Part shown: piece after piece, positions 34,418-48,239 of the stretch
Layout of the letters: the number at the start of each line of letters is the position of its first letter
How positions within the stretch are numbered: position 1 is the first letter of the stretch
NCBI RefSeq assembly: GCF_033958435.1
Contig: NC_134138.1
Span: 178,482,798-178,546,797, forward strand
Direction of reading: 5' to 3'
From: Carettochelys insculpta
Lineage: Eukaryota > Chordata > Testudines > Carettochelyidae
DNA: 64,000 nucleotides
The notes under the pieces: model-generated
Told to the model about the DNA's origin: nothing
What the model saw: the letters and a program-made list of their open reading frames with translations, nothing else
Database searches by the model: none
Made by a program: the position numbers and the translations under genes

Positions 34418-36480
34418 ATGGTAGGTCAGCAGCTCTGAAAATCAGGAGATGAATAATTTCTAAATATTATGTTTACATGTAAACATGTGTCCTAGGTGCC
34501 ACAGGATGTTCTTCAGTCACCAGTGGAAAGGTTTATAGTTGACACACATGAAATTCTGGACCTACTGAAGGCAGAGGGAAAATTTTAGTAGGACAGGGCA
34601 GCTGGCAGAGTCACAGCAAGTGGCCAGCAGGGAGGAACAGCGAGCAGCCTGCAGGGAGAATAGAAGAGAGTTGCAGCGAGTGGCCTGCAGAGAAGCTACA
34701 GGAAGGCCAGCAGGGAGGCCTGATGATAGGGGGGCAAGCAAGTGCCCAAGTAGAAAAACTGGTAAGGTGCCTCTGTATCCCGTTTCCACCCAGGGTGGGA
34801 GGTGAACTCTGGAACTGCAATGACCAAGGACAGTAATTGTGATTGGATTCCAAAGAAGGAGCGAACACATTACAATGACTTTTAGCTTGATGGACTTAAA
34901 AACCTGAAGGGAAAAGGAAACTGCCTTATTTAATTGGGGGTTGCTCACGGCTTGTGTATGAACCCTGTTTTCAGTGTTTTCCCAAATTAACACCCAATTA
35001 CTTCTCTCCTTCCATTAAAAGTTCTTGTTACACTGTTTCTGAGAGGGAGAGTGTTGCCCCTTAGAGGTTCCTAGGGTGTGGTGTGTAAATATCCTCAGGC
35101 ATGGGATGGAGACAAGGCAGTTGTGTCATAGTGTTGAAAAGGAACTCATAGCTACTAAACGTGGCCCTTGTTACTGTAGAATCTGACTAGCAGAAGGGTC
35201 ACTTATAACATAAATCAACTGGAACAGAAATATCGTGCTTACATTTCAGAGTATGGTATGTAGAGCATATAAACAAGTCATCTCTGAAAATTTAGCTTGC
35301 ACAGACTTTGCTAACCTTTTTTACAGAGTTGTATGAATAACCAGACAAGGTAATGTACCCTCAGAAGACCTTTGCATAACCTTGGTTGAGAAGTGCTGCT
35401 GTGAACTGAGTGAATAGCATGTTGAACTTCCATTAAAAGAGGGATCTTAAGGCTGGCATAATGGAATGAAACAAAATTCACTGTGGAGTGAGTATTTCAC
35501 CATGCACTTGTGACACTGAATTATGAAATAATTATAGCTTCAATGTTAAATATTTCTTACTATTGTAATCCTCCTATGCTAATCTGTAATACTTCAAACT
35601 TCTGGCCATCTTTCAAGGATAGGTTCAAATAGAAGTTATTACAGTAAATGCAACTGAGGTTACAGAAGAAATAAATCATTATATTGAGGTCAGAGAGAAC
35701 TGCCCACAGCTTCATGGGCATCTGATAAAAAATGAGTATATTACAGACAAGCATTATGCGCTTATTGTTAAGAAACTAAAATCAAGATTTGTTTCTGAGT
35801 ACTGTCACAAACTTTGTGTGGCCTTGTATAAGCCACTTAATTTCCCTTTGCATCCATACTCTATTTGTAAAAAGGAGACAGTTGGAATAAGGAAACACTA
35901 TCTGTCTTCCTGTCTATTTGGAATGTAAGTTCTTCAGAACAAGGACTATTGTTTATTACAAGTATTAAGAATACCTTCTAAAATGAGGTCCCAGATGAGA
36001 ACTTTTGATACTAATCTATTTGAATCAAATACAAATAGTATCACAAACTACTGCGATATGAATAATAAATGACACAGGGTAATCCAGGATCAGACGTGGC
36101 TCAAATATAATTCTATGGCAAAACATTTTTCCTGTTGTGGTACACTGATTCCTTTAAATCCAAAAGTTTTGCAACAACACATTTTCTCTGAAGGCTTGAT
36201 GGAACCCTAGATGGAAACCTGACCTGTTTTTTGCCATCTTATCTGCTTGGAGGACTGCTGAGGAGCCTAGATATCCAGGTTCCTTAATCTTTGGCAGTTT
36301 ACTTGCTACATTGAGGGGGAGGAGAGAGTCTGGAAAAGCTGAGTACCCCAGCTCCCAATTTCCTAGCTGCCTCTGCAGCTTGTATGGTGGTTTGATGAGG
36401 ATCCAGGAGACTAGAATAGTAAGTTCCCAAGCTCCCAGGTTTGCAGACAGAGTGATGGTTCTAGGGTGCCATTCAGATTG
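34418..36480. other. No clear gene; purine-rich degenerate repeat at 34595-34740
   Basis: Related units such as 'gtggccagcagggaggaaca', 'gcagcctgcagggagaat' and 'gtggcctgcagagaagctac' recur about every 30-40 bases. The rest looks unique. The 34740-35110 part may belong to an old retroelement, but I could not establish ends. Confidence 0.4.
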
Positions 36481-36488
36481 CCCCAGAG

Positions 36489-37180
36489 CAGTGGTTTCAT
36501 CCAGTGTACCACGACACACTGGAGTGCTGTGAGCACGACACAAGCATGAAGTGAAATTTCATCCATTTCCCCTTGCTATGGCTCTTTCCAGAAGCACAGA
36601 GAGTGGGGTGGGGGCAGAAAATTGATGCGTCCTAAATCCCAGCTGCCACTGGGTTCATCATTAATAATCTGAAAAGAGGCACCATGGAGAGGAAATGCCC
36701 ACCATGCAGGACCCCATCTGTGCCAGGAAGCACCTGAAATGCTGTTTCCCAGGCCAGACAAGCTGGTGGGGAGCCCACCCCCACTCCCTGTGATGAAAAG
36801 CAGGAGGAAAAGACCTGGGACATTATTTAAATGCTGGATTCTGGCTCCAGCATGTTGGTGGGAAAGGATCCTGCTTGCAGTGGTTAGTTTTTTATTCAGC
36901 ATCCCTAACATGGCATTGAGCAGATTTTGAGAATGTGTCTGTGCTTGTAGTCTAAGATAGTATATTCTGTGGTGGATATGAAACATTAATTGATTTGATC
37001 CTTGTTTAGCTTACCGTATGCACTACTATGTTTCCAACCTGTCTGGTAGGATTGTAACTATAGTAAGTAAAGGTGATGTTTATGCACAATCAATTCAGCT
37101 GAAAAAAAACCTGGGTGTGCTGTGGAATTCTTTATCTCACAGAAGTGTGTAGTGTTAACTGAAAAGGCTGGGAACCTCTG
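36489..37180. mobile_element. hAT-type non-autonomous element, 692 bp
   Basis: The left end CAGTGGTTTC and right end GGGAACCTCTG (inverse CAGAGGTTCCC) have the CAGNGGTT form of hAT transposons. A perfect 8-bp duplication CCCCAGAG (36481-36488, 37181-37188) is diagnostic of that superfamily. The left subterminal 'tgtaccacgacacactgg' and right 'gggtgtgctgtgg' are partly inverse. No transposase is present. Confidence 0.87.
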
Positions 37181-37188
37181 CCCCAGAG

Positions 37189-37829
37189 TTATAGACCCCA
37201 GGGCTTTCCCTTAAGCAGGGGATTTCAAAATAGGGGATGGAGAAAGGGGTTAATGACAAATAGGAACAAATCCAAGTACTGATATATTTCATTAAAGGAA
37301 TTAACTTTCTCAACTCCTAGGTCACTTAGAGGCTTCTGAAAATTCCACCCATTTTCTATTCATTTATCTCTCAATTGCCTTGCATTTAGCCCAGTTGAGA
37401 ATAAGCATTTTTATGCTTTTTCACTGGCCTGTCTTCACTGGGCATTGCAGGAGCACAGACAGTATCTCAGTTCAAGATAAAGGAGATACAGATCATCTGC
37501 TCTGCAGGCCAAACTATCTCCTATTTCCTGTCACAGTCAGACATGCACATTGAACAAGATCAATGACAAGTTAGAACTCTTACAATATGTATCACCCTGC
37601 ACAATGAGCATACTTATTGCCGCCATCTCCTTCAGAAACATAACTTTAAGGCTGAATGGATGGACTTGTCAGTGAAATAGAGGGCTCTCAGCTGCTGAGA
37701 GCAGATTTAAGTAACATGCTGAAGGGATGTTATCTGCCAATACTGCATAGCACAAAATATCCAACAGTATCTCACAGGGTAACAAAATTCTTCTAGTAAG
37801 AAAAGCTAAAATGCACAGAGCAGCCCCTG
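37189..37829. other. No recognisable feature
   Basis: Unique-looking sequence. Confidence 0.45.
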
Positions 37830-37831
37830 TA

Positions 37832-38150
37832 GCGTGAAGCCCTCTAATCTGGCACTCTCTGAGAGCCCAGTAACATCAGTGGGCAGGCCTTATTTTGGTT
37901 GGCTCGATGTCTACTTATTATAGGTGTGGCCGAGTTTCCTGTGGTCCCATAAAGTTTGTTTCCAGCCACCAATCTTGGCTCTCAGTGCTGTTATTTAGCT
38001 GTCATTTGCCCCAAATGTCTTCTAGGAGCCCAGTGAGCAGTAGAAATATTGATAATGTTACTAGACCATATTGACCTCCCTTGATTTGGCAAATTTCTGG
38101 TTCGGCACCAATCAGGTCCCAAGGATGCTGGACTAGAGAAGGTCAACCTG
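37832..38150 (-). mobile_element. TA-flanked pogo/Tigger-like MITE, copy 3, inverted
   Basis: TA flanks both ends (37830-37831, 38151-38152). The right end 'gaaggtcaacctg' and left end 'gtgaagccctctaatctggc' are degraded TIRs. The interior is the reverse complement of the copies at 2274, 8859 and 45880 ('tcccataaagtttgttt', 'ctgttatttagctgtcattt'). Confidence 0.75.
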
Positions 38151-38152
38151 TA

Positions 38153-41100
38153 GAACATTTTTTCTGGCATGAAAATAGACTGAACCAGGACTACAAATTT
38201 ACATCTGGTATTAAACTTTTTGTAATTTTGTCTCATACAATAAATGTGGGGGAAATAGAGGCTAGCAGAGGTCAACTGAGATGTCAACTTTTTGTCACAC
38301 TTAGATATTTAATTCAGTCTTGCTTCTTTCTAGCTGAAAATAAAATAAAAACTATTTTGAAATACTGTTATACCCACTTTGTTTAACTAGACCTCTCATT
38401 CAAGGTAGTCTTGAAATATTACGAATAGCAGAATCAGATGTGATCTCATGTAACGCTTAGAAAAATGGCAGCAGATGGAAATGAAAATATTTATTTCACA
38501 AACCAAGGAGAACATCTATAGAAGTTTTGAGGAAAACATATTCATTTTTTAGTGTGGAAAATAAATGACCAAAATCCCAAAGGAAATCTGCTGCCAAAAC
38601 AGGCAGACACATGCCATTTTAATTCCTTTTAACCAGAATGGTGATTGCAAATGCACAAATAGGAGAGATAGGTGAGGATATACTGCAAGTGAAGGTTTTT
38701 GCTCAATCCTTATAAGTAGCTACATGCATGCTAAACACTTGCAGGATCACATCCCGAGATTGTGCTGCTCTCTCAGCAAAAAATATCATAGATAATTACA
38801 ACTACCACTAAAATTAGAATCTTCCCCTCAAAACAACACACAAAATCATTGGAATTGATTTAATCAGAGTGATACTTTTGAAAGTTAATAATTGTTAGCA
38901 TATTGTGATAACAAAAAGGTGTTATTATTCAAATGTTGCCAATACTCAAAATAATGGTTGCAAATGTGGCAAAAGACATTGCACTTGCTGAACATTAAAA
39001 GCAGCACTCAAATTTTCATTTTTACACAAAACTCTCTTTTAAATAATGTTTTAGATTTCATGCACAATTTCCTTGGGGCATTAGGAAATTAATCTGGTAA
39101 TTTAGGCTTTGTTCCAAAATTTTTTTAACAGGTTATGGTCAAATCACTTTCTTTCTAGCAAAGAAATTGCTTTTTAGATGCTGACCTCATTTTAAGAGAA
39201 AATGTTAGAATACAAATAGCAGTAGTATGCATTTATAAGTAAAAGCAAACTTACAACACACACAGAGCAAGTAGAAAGTGTTACAGAAGCCATGGAATTC
39301 TTAAGGGCTTCAAACTGAAAGGAACATATTCCTTTTTAAAATAGAAACATTATTTTTAAGATATGGTTTCAAAACATATGGAAAACCATAGTGAGTTCAT
39401 CTCCTGTGTTTAAAACAGATTTACACTGTTCAGCTAAAATCCAGATTTTGTACCACAATGCATATACTTAGTACAAAGAACAAATTCCTTGAAAGTAATA
39501 GTTCTTATTTTGACATTAAATGTTTTTGGAAAATGTGAAGGATTTTGCTTTCTTGGAAGATTAAGTTTGCACTCAAAAGTTAAAGTAATGGACAGATTGT
39601 GACCCACTTACTTTAATGTTGGATAATTAATTCAGTAAACAGTCTTAGTAGTCAATTGTCATCATGACAGGCCCTAAAATATCCTAGTTCTGCCCCTTCC
39701 CCCACAAAATTCTAAAGAAATACAATGAAAATTTTCACTGAAGCAGGACTGAGAAACCAAGAATCAGTGTGGACCCTATTTAGATTTCTTAAGTTTGTGT
39801 TAGTGGATTTGAAATGTCCTCTCTTGGAAGCCCTAAATAATGATGTTCTGTTTGAACAGAACAGGTTTTGTTTGTCTTAAATCTGTACATATACACGATA
39901 CCCTGTTTTGTGGGGGCCTCCTCTAGATATAATAGAGTAGATTAGCCTCCTATATAACATGCTTCACTACTGACATTCCCATCAAGTGCTTAATAGATGT
40001 TTTATTACATCTACATCTGCAATGAGACCACTACAGCATTTTATTCAGGTCACTGAGCAATCAGCAGGTGGTAATGGCATATGAATGCGAACATTTACAT
40101 TCATTCATGTGACTTACAGGTGCAGGAGTTCATGTAGCCTGTTGAACAGACCCAAGAAATCCTTCCTCAAGAGAGTTTTTAAATATTTTAGATGTTTTTC
40201 TGTCTTCTTTAGAGTCTTGCAGATTCATATTTCTGACATTTTTTAACCTTCTCCATTAGCAAAGGATGGCATTTTATCTTTCCTTAGTACAAAAGACTTC
40301 ACTAAAATAGGCTGAATTCTCACTTTTTTGAAGTAGGAGAAATCTGGCGACATAACATCGCCAGGTTGATAGTTAAAACAGCTATATTATGTAAGTAATT
40401 TCCAATCATGGTTTTTGTTGCACTTTAAATACCACCACTGTATCTCTGAGATGCATTGTATTAGGTACTTTACAAGCACAAAAGATGACAAGCCATGACA
40501 CGAAGAACTTACAATGTTTGTGTTTAAATTACATTAAACAATGTGTTTCTATAAATTCTATTAAAGGGAAATGTGAAAATTCAGATATAATTACCAGCCC
40601 TTTGATAATCTCATTATGTGCAAGAAGGACCAAAGGAAAGATTTGGTTTTACATGAACCTGAAAATTTTCTAAGCATCTTGAATGCTTGCAATGCTGACA
40701 CATCAAAACCCAACTCCTGCTTTGTGAAATGTGGTTACATAGATTGAAAGGCCTACTCTTTACCCCATGTCTGGAGCATACATTCAGTCTAACTTTCACA
40801 TTTATAAAACTCTTAGATGGCATGTGCTGAATGCCTAAATATGAGCAATGCCCAAAACAGGTCCTAAAAACTGATAGCAGGCAAAACCAAAAGGTAGCCA
40901 CTACTTGTTGTATTACAGCTTCATATATTCATGTTTTTTACTGGTATTATTCTTTCTGGACGTTTAAGATCAACCCAGAATCAGGCACCACATCAATATT
41001 TTAAATCACAGAAGGCTCCCAAGAATTTCCACTGTAAAGATGTCTTGTGCTCCCCAGTGGGAGGAGTTCAGATCTTTACAAATGGGGAATCTTTCATCTT

Positions 41101-44100
41101 GAGCAAACAATCCCCACTTTTCTTGCCATCTAATAAAGCTAAGAGGAAGAGGCCATTTTATTCCATAAGAGAAGGTTACTCATCCTGTGCAATAACTGAG
41201 GTGCTTTGAGATAACTGTCTCTATGGCTGCTCCTCCAGGTATCTTGGCTGCCTGTGCTTCTAGTCAGAGAGTTGTGGTGTCTGTGCCCTAGTTGGTGGTA
41301 CACGTACTCAGCCAACCGTTACCCAATTCCTTATTTACCCCAACAGAACAAGCTGAAACTCTCAAGTATTAAAAACCAAAACAACTCACCCAACCAAAAC
41401 AAGACATGATTCTGCATACATTGTTGTCTCCCCTTCTTCCAAGGAGGAGAAAAAACAGATGCTACTCACATTGCTTAGCGCTCTTCTGTATGACTTTCAG
41501 ATACCATAGCTACAAATGTCAAAGAACTCATATAAAACAGATTAATCTACACAAATGTACTAAAAATTGGAAGAAACCCCATTGAATTCAGTCAGGTTAC
41601 GGTAGGGTTTAACTACCCCTGAATTTTACAGCTGGACAGAATAATAATCCAGTCAAGTCCTAAATCTAAAAACACCAAACTTCTTTACCAGAGCTCATGT
41701 CCAGGACTCTGCATTTCCCAAGCAAATTCTGATGACATCATAAATTCCTAAAACAATATACTCACCGCTCTCACCTTTTACATGTTTGGGATATTTTGAC
41801 TGCTAGCAGAGGAAACAAGGAATCTGTATTCGTGTCATGGCAGGCAAATATAAGACATATTTGCTGAAGTACTGGACTATCTTCTCTTCTCATTCACAAC
41901 AGGATTATAGGCATGTAATTCCACACAGAATATCCTACACATACAGCCGTAAAATAATTGGGAAAAGCTCTTTTGAAGCAAATGCTTTTTTTTTAAACAG
42001 GTATAGTACTATTGTGTGAGAAAGGTTTAACAAGCTGAATACAGAATATGTATGATGCAAGATTGGATCCACTTCCGGGAGCAGATTTGTGAATGTAAGC
42101 TTTTATTCACCCTTTAATACAAGATTTTTAGTATGCCATTAAGCCATTTTATACTAATCTTCCAAATAGGAAACTTTCAAGCATAATTAATAATCAGGAT
42201 TAGGGCAAAACTTTAGGTGTCTGTACTGTATAATAATAATAATAACAACAACAAGTACTTTTCTGTATTTTAATTTTGATATATTGTGTGAGTGCTGAAA
42301 TGATTTTGGGATTATATGAAGTTATTTCCCCGGTCACAAGCATATGGAAAACCATAATATGCTCTAATTAAACCAGTGCAGTATTCACTGAGCCTTTCTA
42401 CGAACAGAACTATAAGTTACATCCACTGTTTTGAAATACTGATTAACATAAACAAAAGGACATAAGAAAGTGCTGGCTTTAAAGTGTGTGTATTTTAATT
42501 TTTACAGTAAAATGTTAACTTGTCTATCTTTGTTCCATCAAAGTTCAAAGAGGACAATTTAACTTAGGTAGCAAAACATCCAAACTTGGAATGTCAAATG
42601 TGAATATTGTTAAAATCATGTAGCTTCTCTAACAGAATGATGACTTTTTATATCCTGCTGATGAAGCAGCACAATTTGTGCTTCCATCTGTAGTTAAAAA
42701 GAGGTGTCATTACTTGGCCAAAACTAGAGAACCTATGAAAGAACATAATACTTTTATTGAATTGAAAATAAAATTCCGCACTGAACATTTTTTGGTTGTT
42801 TTTATTTCTTCTTTAAAAGAAATCTAGTTGTAGGAGTCAGCAAAATTATTTAAACAAACGTTAGCTAGGCAGTAAAGGAAGCTAATGTATTACAAGTGCT
42901 GTAGTTTTCTGTTTGATTTGCATCCACATTATGCTCATTGCAGTTTAGAGAAATTGAAGTTATTCAGTTCCCAATAGGGCTGGTAAGGTAACAAGATACC
43001 AGATATCCAAAAGTTTCAAATTCTTAATGCACTGTACAAGTAGTCCACTCAGATCAATAAACCTGCTACTTCATTTTTGCTCATCTAGCCGGTGAGACCT
43101 CTAATAAAGCTGAAGATGCCACATGCTAGTACTAAAATGTCAGATTGTTCTGATTGCCCTATCACTTTATCTGGTGTAAAGCAGGGATAACTACATCAAA
43201 ATAATTGGCGTTAAACAAGTGTAGAAGCTGTGCATATGAATAGAAAGTCAAGCCTGTGTGCAGCAACTCAGAACCAAAGAAAAAGGAAAATCTCATCTTT
43301 TGCATAAAATTAACCTATTTAAAATGTTAGAGGCATACATATTGGCAAAGATTTCAAGCTATCTAAAATACGTACCTCTTATGTACTGGATAAATCATAT
43401 TACTTAATTACAAGCTTCCATTTCAATCTAAAACATGTTGACTGTGAATGTGGTGCACAAGGAAATCAAGGATTAAGGGCACAAGCAAGAATACAGAGGC
43501 ATCAGCTTCAACATTCTTCTTCAATTTATACTGCCAGTGTTCTTGATTATGCAGCTGTTTTTGGCATCTTCATCCTAGACCTTCCTGAACAGAGACTGCC
43601 CATTTTAAATCTGAACGTCTCACAATTCCAGGAAATGGGGATTTATAAAGAAACAGCACAGGTGATAATGAGATTTAACAGAAAAGTGCAGAATTTGGTG
43701 GCACTACATCATTGTTAATTAGTCATGTATTTAGAGCGCTACTGAAATTTTCAAATTCAGGAATAAATACAATTATTGTTTTTCTAATCTTTCATTTTAA
43801 ACTATCATATTAACCAAAGTGTTTCAAAGGTAGTAATTCTGGGACTGTGGTTCTTCCTTGGGGATCCCTATAGTGTCCCACTGAAAGCAGTGAAGATTTC
43901 TGCAAGTAGAGCACTCTGGGTACACAACCCACACAACAGTGTTGGGTTTTAAGCAGTGTTCCCCATGAGCTGAGTGCATGGGCAGCAGCCAAAGAGAGAT
44001 TCAGGTGCCACCCACCTGATCAGCAGAGCAGCCACAGTAAGTAGCATGTGTTTCTAATGGTGGCTCACATCCACACATACCTTGGTATATATAGTATTTA

Positions 44101-45877
44101 TTTTGCCCATGGATGGGAAAAATAGAGGAACAATGGTCTTAAGTGCTGAAAACTACTGTGGGAACATCAGGTAAAAAATATTCAGAAAATGCAAATAAAT
44201 GAAGAAAAACATTTTCTCTCTAGCAGGTATTCTTCATGAAAAAGCAGAGTACAGTTAAGAAAAATAGGTGAAAGACTAAAACAAAGCCCTCAAAGAATTT
44301 GGAAACAGATATTTATGCTTTCTGATTCCCAGAGAAGCAACAAATATAGAGAGCACCATCCCTCTTTTTTCCCCTGCCCCTTTTGACATTTGCAGAAATG
44401 CATTCTGCATTTTATTCTGTCATCTGTGATATTGGAAATGAAATGCTGCGTCTGATCGCAAGCATCAAGCAGTAAGCCAAGCAGAAGATACATACGTATA
44501 CATGGTCTATTGCCCACAGTGATTGAGCTAGTGGCATCCAGCAGGGATGGAGCATGGTTTTATACACAACACAATCACGTACACAGAAGAAAAATAGAAA
44601 GGAGAAATGTGTCAAAAAATCAGAGGTAATTTCCATTTAGGTAGCTTTTTAAGATGGGAGTGGGGGGTGAGTTATTTGATTTTTGTTTAATTGAGTATGC
44701 TTAAAGTGAAAAGGTAAAAACAAATGTGTTAAAGCTAAAGACTCTAATCACAAAATAAGTCTGCTCAATTTAACAGACAAAGATAAAAAAGCGGGGAGGG
44801 GGAAGTTCTAGCAAAATGAAAGCCAATTCCTTAAGCATTATAAGCCTCATCCAAATCCTACTGAAGTCAATGGAATGTCTCCATCAAGCTCTGTGTCTTT
44901 GGATCAGGTTCTGTGCTTTCGTAAGATATACTTAAGCTTAGAAATAATTGCTGCCAAGTGCAAAAAGGGAAATAATGCTGACAATTCCTTTAAAAACAGA
45001 ATGGATTTTTTCAAACAAAACGGATTTTTTTCTACATTGCTCCAAAGTGGCAAATTCATCTGTAACATATGCAAGTCAACCCTGGTAAGTGCTACAGTAC
45101 TATAATCCTTTACATCACATCTTTTTCACATGCTTATATTTCACAGGAAAAAAAATCACATTTCAGAAGTGTTTTGGAGAATCACAGTTTTTATTGACAC
45201 TAGTTTTTTTTATCTCTCCATTTGCAAAAGATGACTTTTATTGCACCAATAAGCCTTATTCATTATTCAGATTGTAGAGGGGCAGGATTTAACAAATACA
45301 TTTTTAAAACACTTTAAAAATACCTTATATAGCATTTTTGGGGGGTAATGCATGAATGTCAAAACCCTCATAAATTCCATGATGTTGAATTGTAGTTGAG
45401 TATGCCAAGACTGAAAATTGCTTGATTTAGGTCTTGGGTCAGTGTAACGTTGCAAGAGAAAATTCCACATGGAAAGAAATAATGTTTTGCTTTTTGGGTT
45501 GGGTTGGGTTTTGTTTTGTTTTGTTTTAATACTGAAAGGAGAAGCTATTTGGAATTTAGGAGATAGTAAATCTTGTTCACCGCTGCCTTGTAATTTGGAC
45601 AGCGACTTAAACTTGTAGAAAGCATGTGCAAAATACTACCACATTAAAATGGAAAAATTTCACATGCACTCTCCAGACGAATAAATAAATACTACACAAG
45701 GTGTAGAGACAGCAAAAAGAACTGATTCATCAAGATGCAGATTGTACTTTAGGGGCTCCAGTGCCAAAGAATCCTGAAAGTTATACCTCTTCCAGCTGAA
45801 AGAGAGGCAGATCTCAGTAGACAAAATATTAATTAGATGAAAGTGATATTTCTACAGTGATAGAAGGCAAATTCAAC
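38153..45877. other. 7.7 kb of AT-rich DNA with no gene or clear repeat
   Basis: This is the longest repeat-poor stretch in the window. Visible only are a trinucleotide run (TAA then CAA units, 42231-42255), a (GGGTT)(TTTTG) run near 45496-45527 and a scrap near 44838-44885 ('actgaagtcaatggaatg') of a type common in reptile repeats. None of the short frames has a protein-like signal. Confidence 0.5.
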
Positions 45878-45879
45878 TA

Positions 45880-46187
45880 CAGGTTGAACCTCCATCATCT
45901 GGCATCCTCGGGACCTGACTGGTGCCAAATGAGTGAAATTGCCAGACACTAGGAGGTCAATATTGTCTAGCACATGACCAACACTTTCTCTGCTTATTGG
46001 GCTCTTGGAAGATATTTAAGGGTAAATGACAGCTAAGTAACAGCACAGAACACTGACAGCCAGGACTGGTAGATGTAAATGAACTTTGTGAAGCCATGGG
46101 AAACTTGGCCACACCTATGAGAAATGGTCATGCCAGATTATGGATGTTGTCAGATGAGAGAATTCTGAATTAGAGAGGTTCAACCTA
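45880..46187 (+). mobile_element. TA-flanked pogo/Tigger-like MITE, copy 4
   Basis: This is the best-preserved ends of the family: CAGGTTGAACCTCC at the left and 'gagaggttcaaccta' at the right, with TA flanks (45878-45879, 46188-46189). The interior contains 'gggacctgactggtgcc' and 'taacagcacagaacactg'. Confidence 0.82.
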
Positions 46188-46189
46188 TA

Positions 46190-46818
46190 CCATTTTTTCT
46201 AATTCAAAGAGGACCACACGGAAATCAATTAGAAAAAAAAAAGCTGGAAAGGAAGGTATTTCAAAAGTTAAATCCAACGGCAAGCACATAGTGCACAATC
46301 ATTTTCTTTTATGCATAAATAACCCGATTGATGCTACAGGTTATAGGTTCATTCAGCCTATAACTGGATATACAGTAGCAAGCAGTAAAGCTTCACATCC
46401 TCTTATGTGCTGCCTATTTTCTCACATGCAGAGGTATCTCATAAGGTTCCATGTGGTGCGGAGCAGGAATAATGGAAAAAAGGCTCAGTCAGGTCAATTA
46501 GTATGCTAAATCGGTCAGGTCAATTTCTTACATCAGTGACACACTTTGTATTATTACTGCTTCAATTCAAGACGTGGGAGTACAGCAGTATGCTGCAGCA
46601 GGTTGTCCACTAGTTAGCTCTTGCAGCCTGCCCTGGGTGAACTTCACCAACCCAGGCAGCACACTTACAGCATACTAATGCTGCTTATTAGTATGGTGGG
46701 ACTCATTGTTTAGAGTATGGCTATTTAAATTTACACTTTAAAACCACCGCTTTTAGTTTTTCACTCAGGCAGCTTGTGTAATTTTCAGCCAAAGTAGTTC
46801 AAAACACAAAAGAAATAC
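46190..46818. other. No recognisable feature
   Basis: Unique-looking sequence between a MITE and the candidate exon. Confidence 0.4.
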
Positions 46819-46993
46819 CTGCCTAAAAATGACTTGAGTGGAAAATGCTGCACCGATTCTTCAGAAGGAGTTTTAGGTGCCCCTTCTCCAACAACCGTCT
46901 CATTCTTACCATTAACTTCATCGTTACCATTGGTCATAGCTGTACCATCTGTGCTACAGACAATAGCAAGTGCAGTTTCTTTGATGCTGGTCA
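46819..46993 (-). CDS. Candidate internal exon of an unidentified host gene
   Basis: On the minus strand an open segment of 58 codons reads TSIKETALAIVCSTDGTAM, then TNGNDEVNGKNETVVGEG, then APKTPSEESVQHFPLKSF. It is bounded by an AG acceptor (46994-46995) and a good donor, GGCAG|GTATTTCT (46811-46818). Its codon composition (Asn, Gly, Glu, Ser, Thr, Lys) looks like a flexible, probably disordered protein segment rather than the Leu/Ile/Phe/Ser-rich noise of nearby frames. I do not recognise the protein. Against it: the acceptor has a weak pyrimidine tract, an in-frame TAA lies just upstream, and no partner exon is identifiable here. A fragment of a processed pseudogene is an alternative. Confidence 0.35.
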
Positions 46994-46995
46994 CT

Positions 46996-48239
46996 GTTTT
47001 GATTTATTGATTAAATGTTTACAGGACCCTGAATAGAAGTATTCATGCTAAGTGTGTGTGTGTGTGTCTGAGAAAGAGTGATTGAATGTTGAAGTAATAT
47101 ACTGATACAGTCATATACAGGAAGTCTACATACCTTATATTTCCATTCTAGCACTACTTGCTATAGGTGGCTGTAATTTTGGGGGTGAAAAAAATTAAGT
47201 AAAATTATGGAGTAGTAACAGTGCAATGGTTCAGCAATTTGCATAAATGTTATTATACCGTTTCAATCAAAGAACGTTTTAAAATGTTCTTAAAATTGAA
47301 ATTTTAAAATGCCAAATCCAAATTGTCATTTTTGTTTCAAAACATCTTATTCCAGATATCTCTTTAATTTCACTTTTAGAAAATAAAAATATTTAAAAAT
47401 TGGTTTACAGCAAAACAAAACATTTTTAGTTTGTGGAAAGAAAATGTTTCATTCTATCCAAAATTAAATTTCTCTTAATCTCCTAATTTGTCAAAAATAA
47501 TTGTTTTTGTTTCAACCCAAAATGATTTCTTCCCCATTGTTTGGAATTGCCAGCTAAGCCAAATTTCCTTTTTTCACAGTGCGCCACTGAATGGCACACA
47601 TTGCTTTCCCTTGAGATTGGGTGATTTTTTTCACCCTTTAAAGAGCTGAATCCACTAGGGCTGGGAATGAATGTTCTAACAGAACTGTGCTCAGCCACCA
47701 ATTGTGCTACTGAGCATGCTATTTGTTACAAATGACCCAATGAAAGCCAACTAAGCTGAGGGGAGCAGCTGGCTGAATTGACAAGAGTGCTGTATACAAT
47801 GCACATCATGAGGTGCTGTGCAGCTGTTTGCGAGAGTTAATATTTCATGAAAACAGTCAGAAGCGCTTCTGTCAGTTTTTGGCCCTCCTGACTGCCCCTG
47901 GTCTCGCTACTAAATGCAGCTCCTAATTACACACAAGTAAGATACAATTCCTGATTGACAATAACAACATTCAGTGACAGTCCTAAAAATTGCTGCTGCT
48001 CATGCACTGAGTTGAACTCAAGCACCTGTGTCAGAATCTGTTTCTCTGCTCATCATTTCTATTCTTCTCAAAACTATTCAGCTCAGTGCAGAAGAGGAGC
48101 ACTGCAAAAATGTAGGTATCCTCTTCAGCCCCAGCGTGTAAAGTCATGAGCAGTCTCCATTAACTCCTTGCAGACAGTTAATTTCAAGGAACTTTGAAAG
48201 AAAACGGGACTAGAAAGGAGCATAAGCTCTGACAAGTGA
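46996..48239. other. No recognisable gene; (GT)n at 47052-47067
   Basis: AT-rich unique-looking sequence apart from the microsatellite. Confidence 0.45.

Noticed and set aside
34595..34740. Possible coding repeat protein in the GCAGGGAG-type units
   Set aside because: Units vary in length and frame, so it reads as a degenerate purine-rich repeat.
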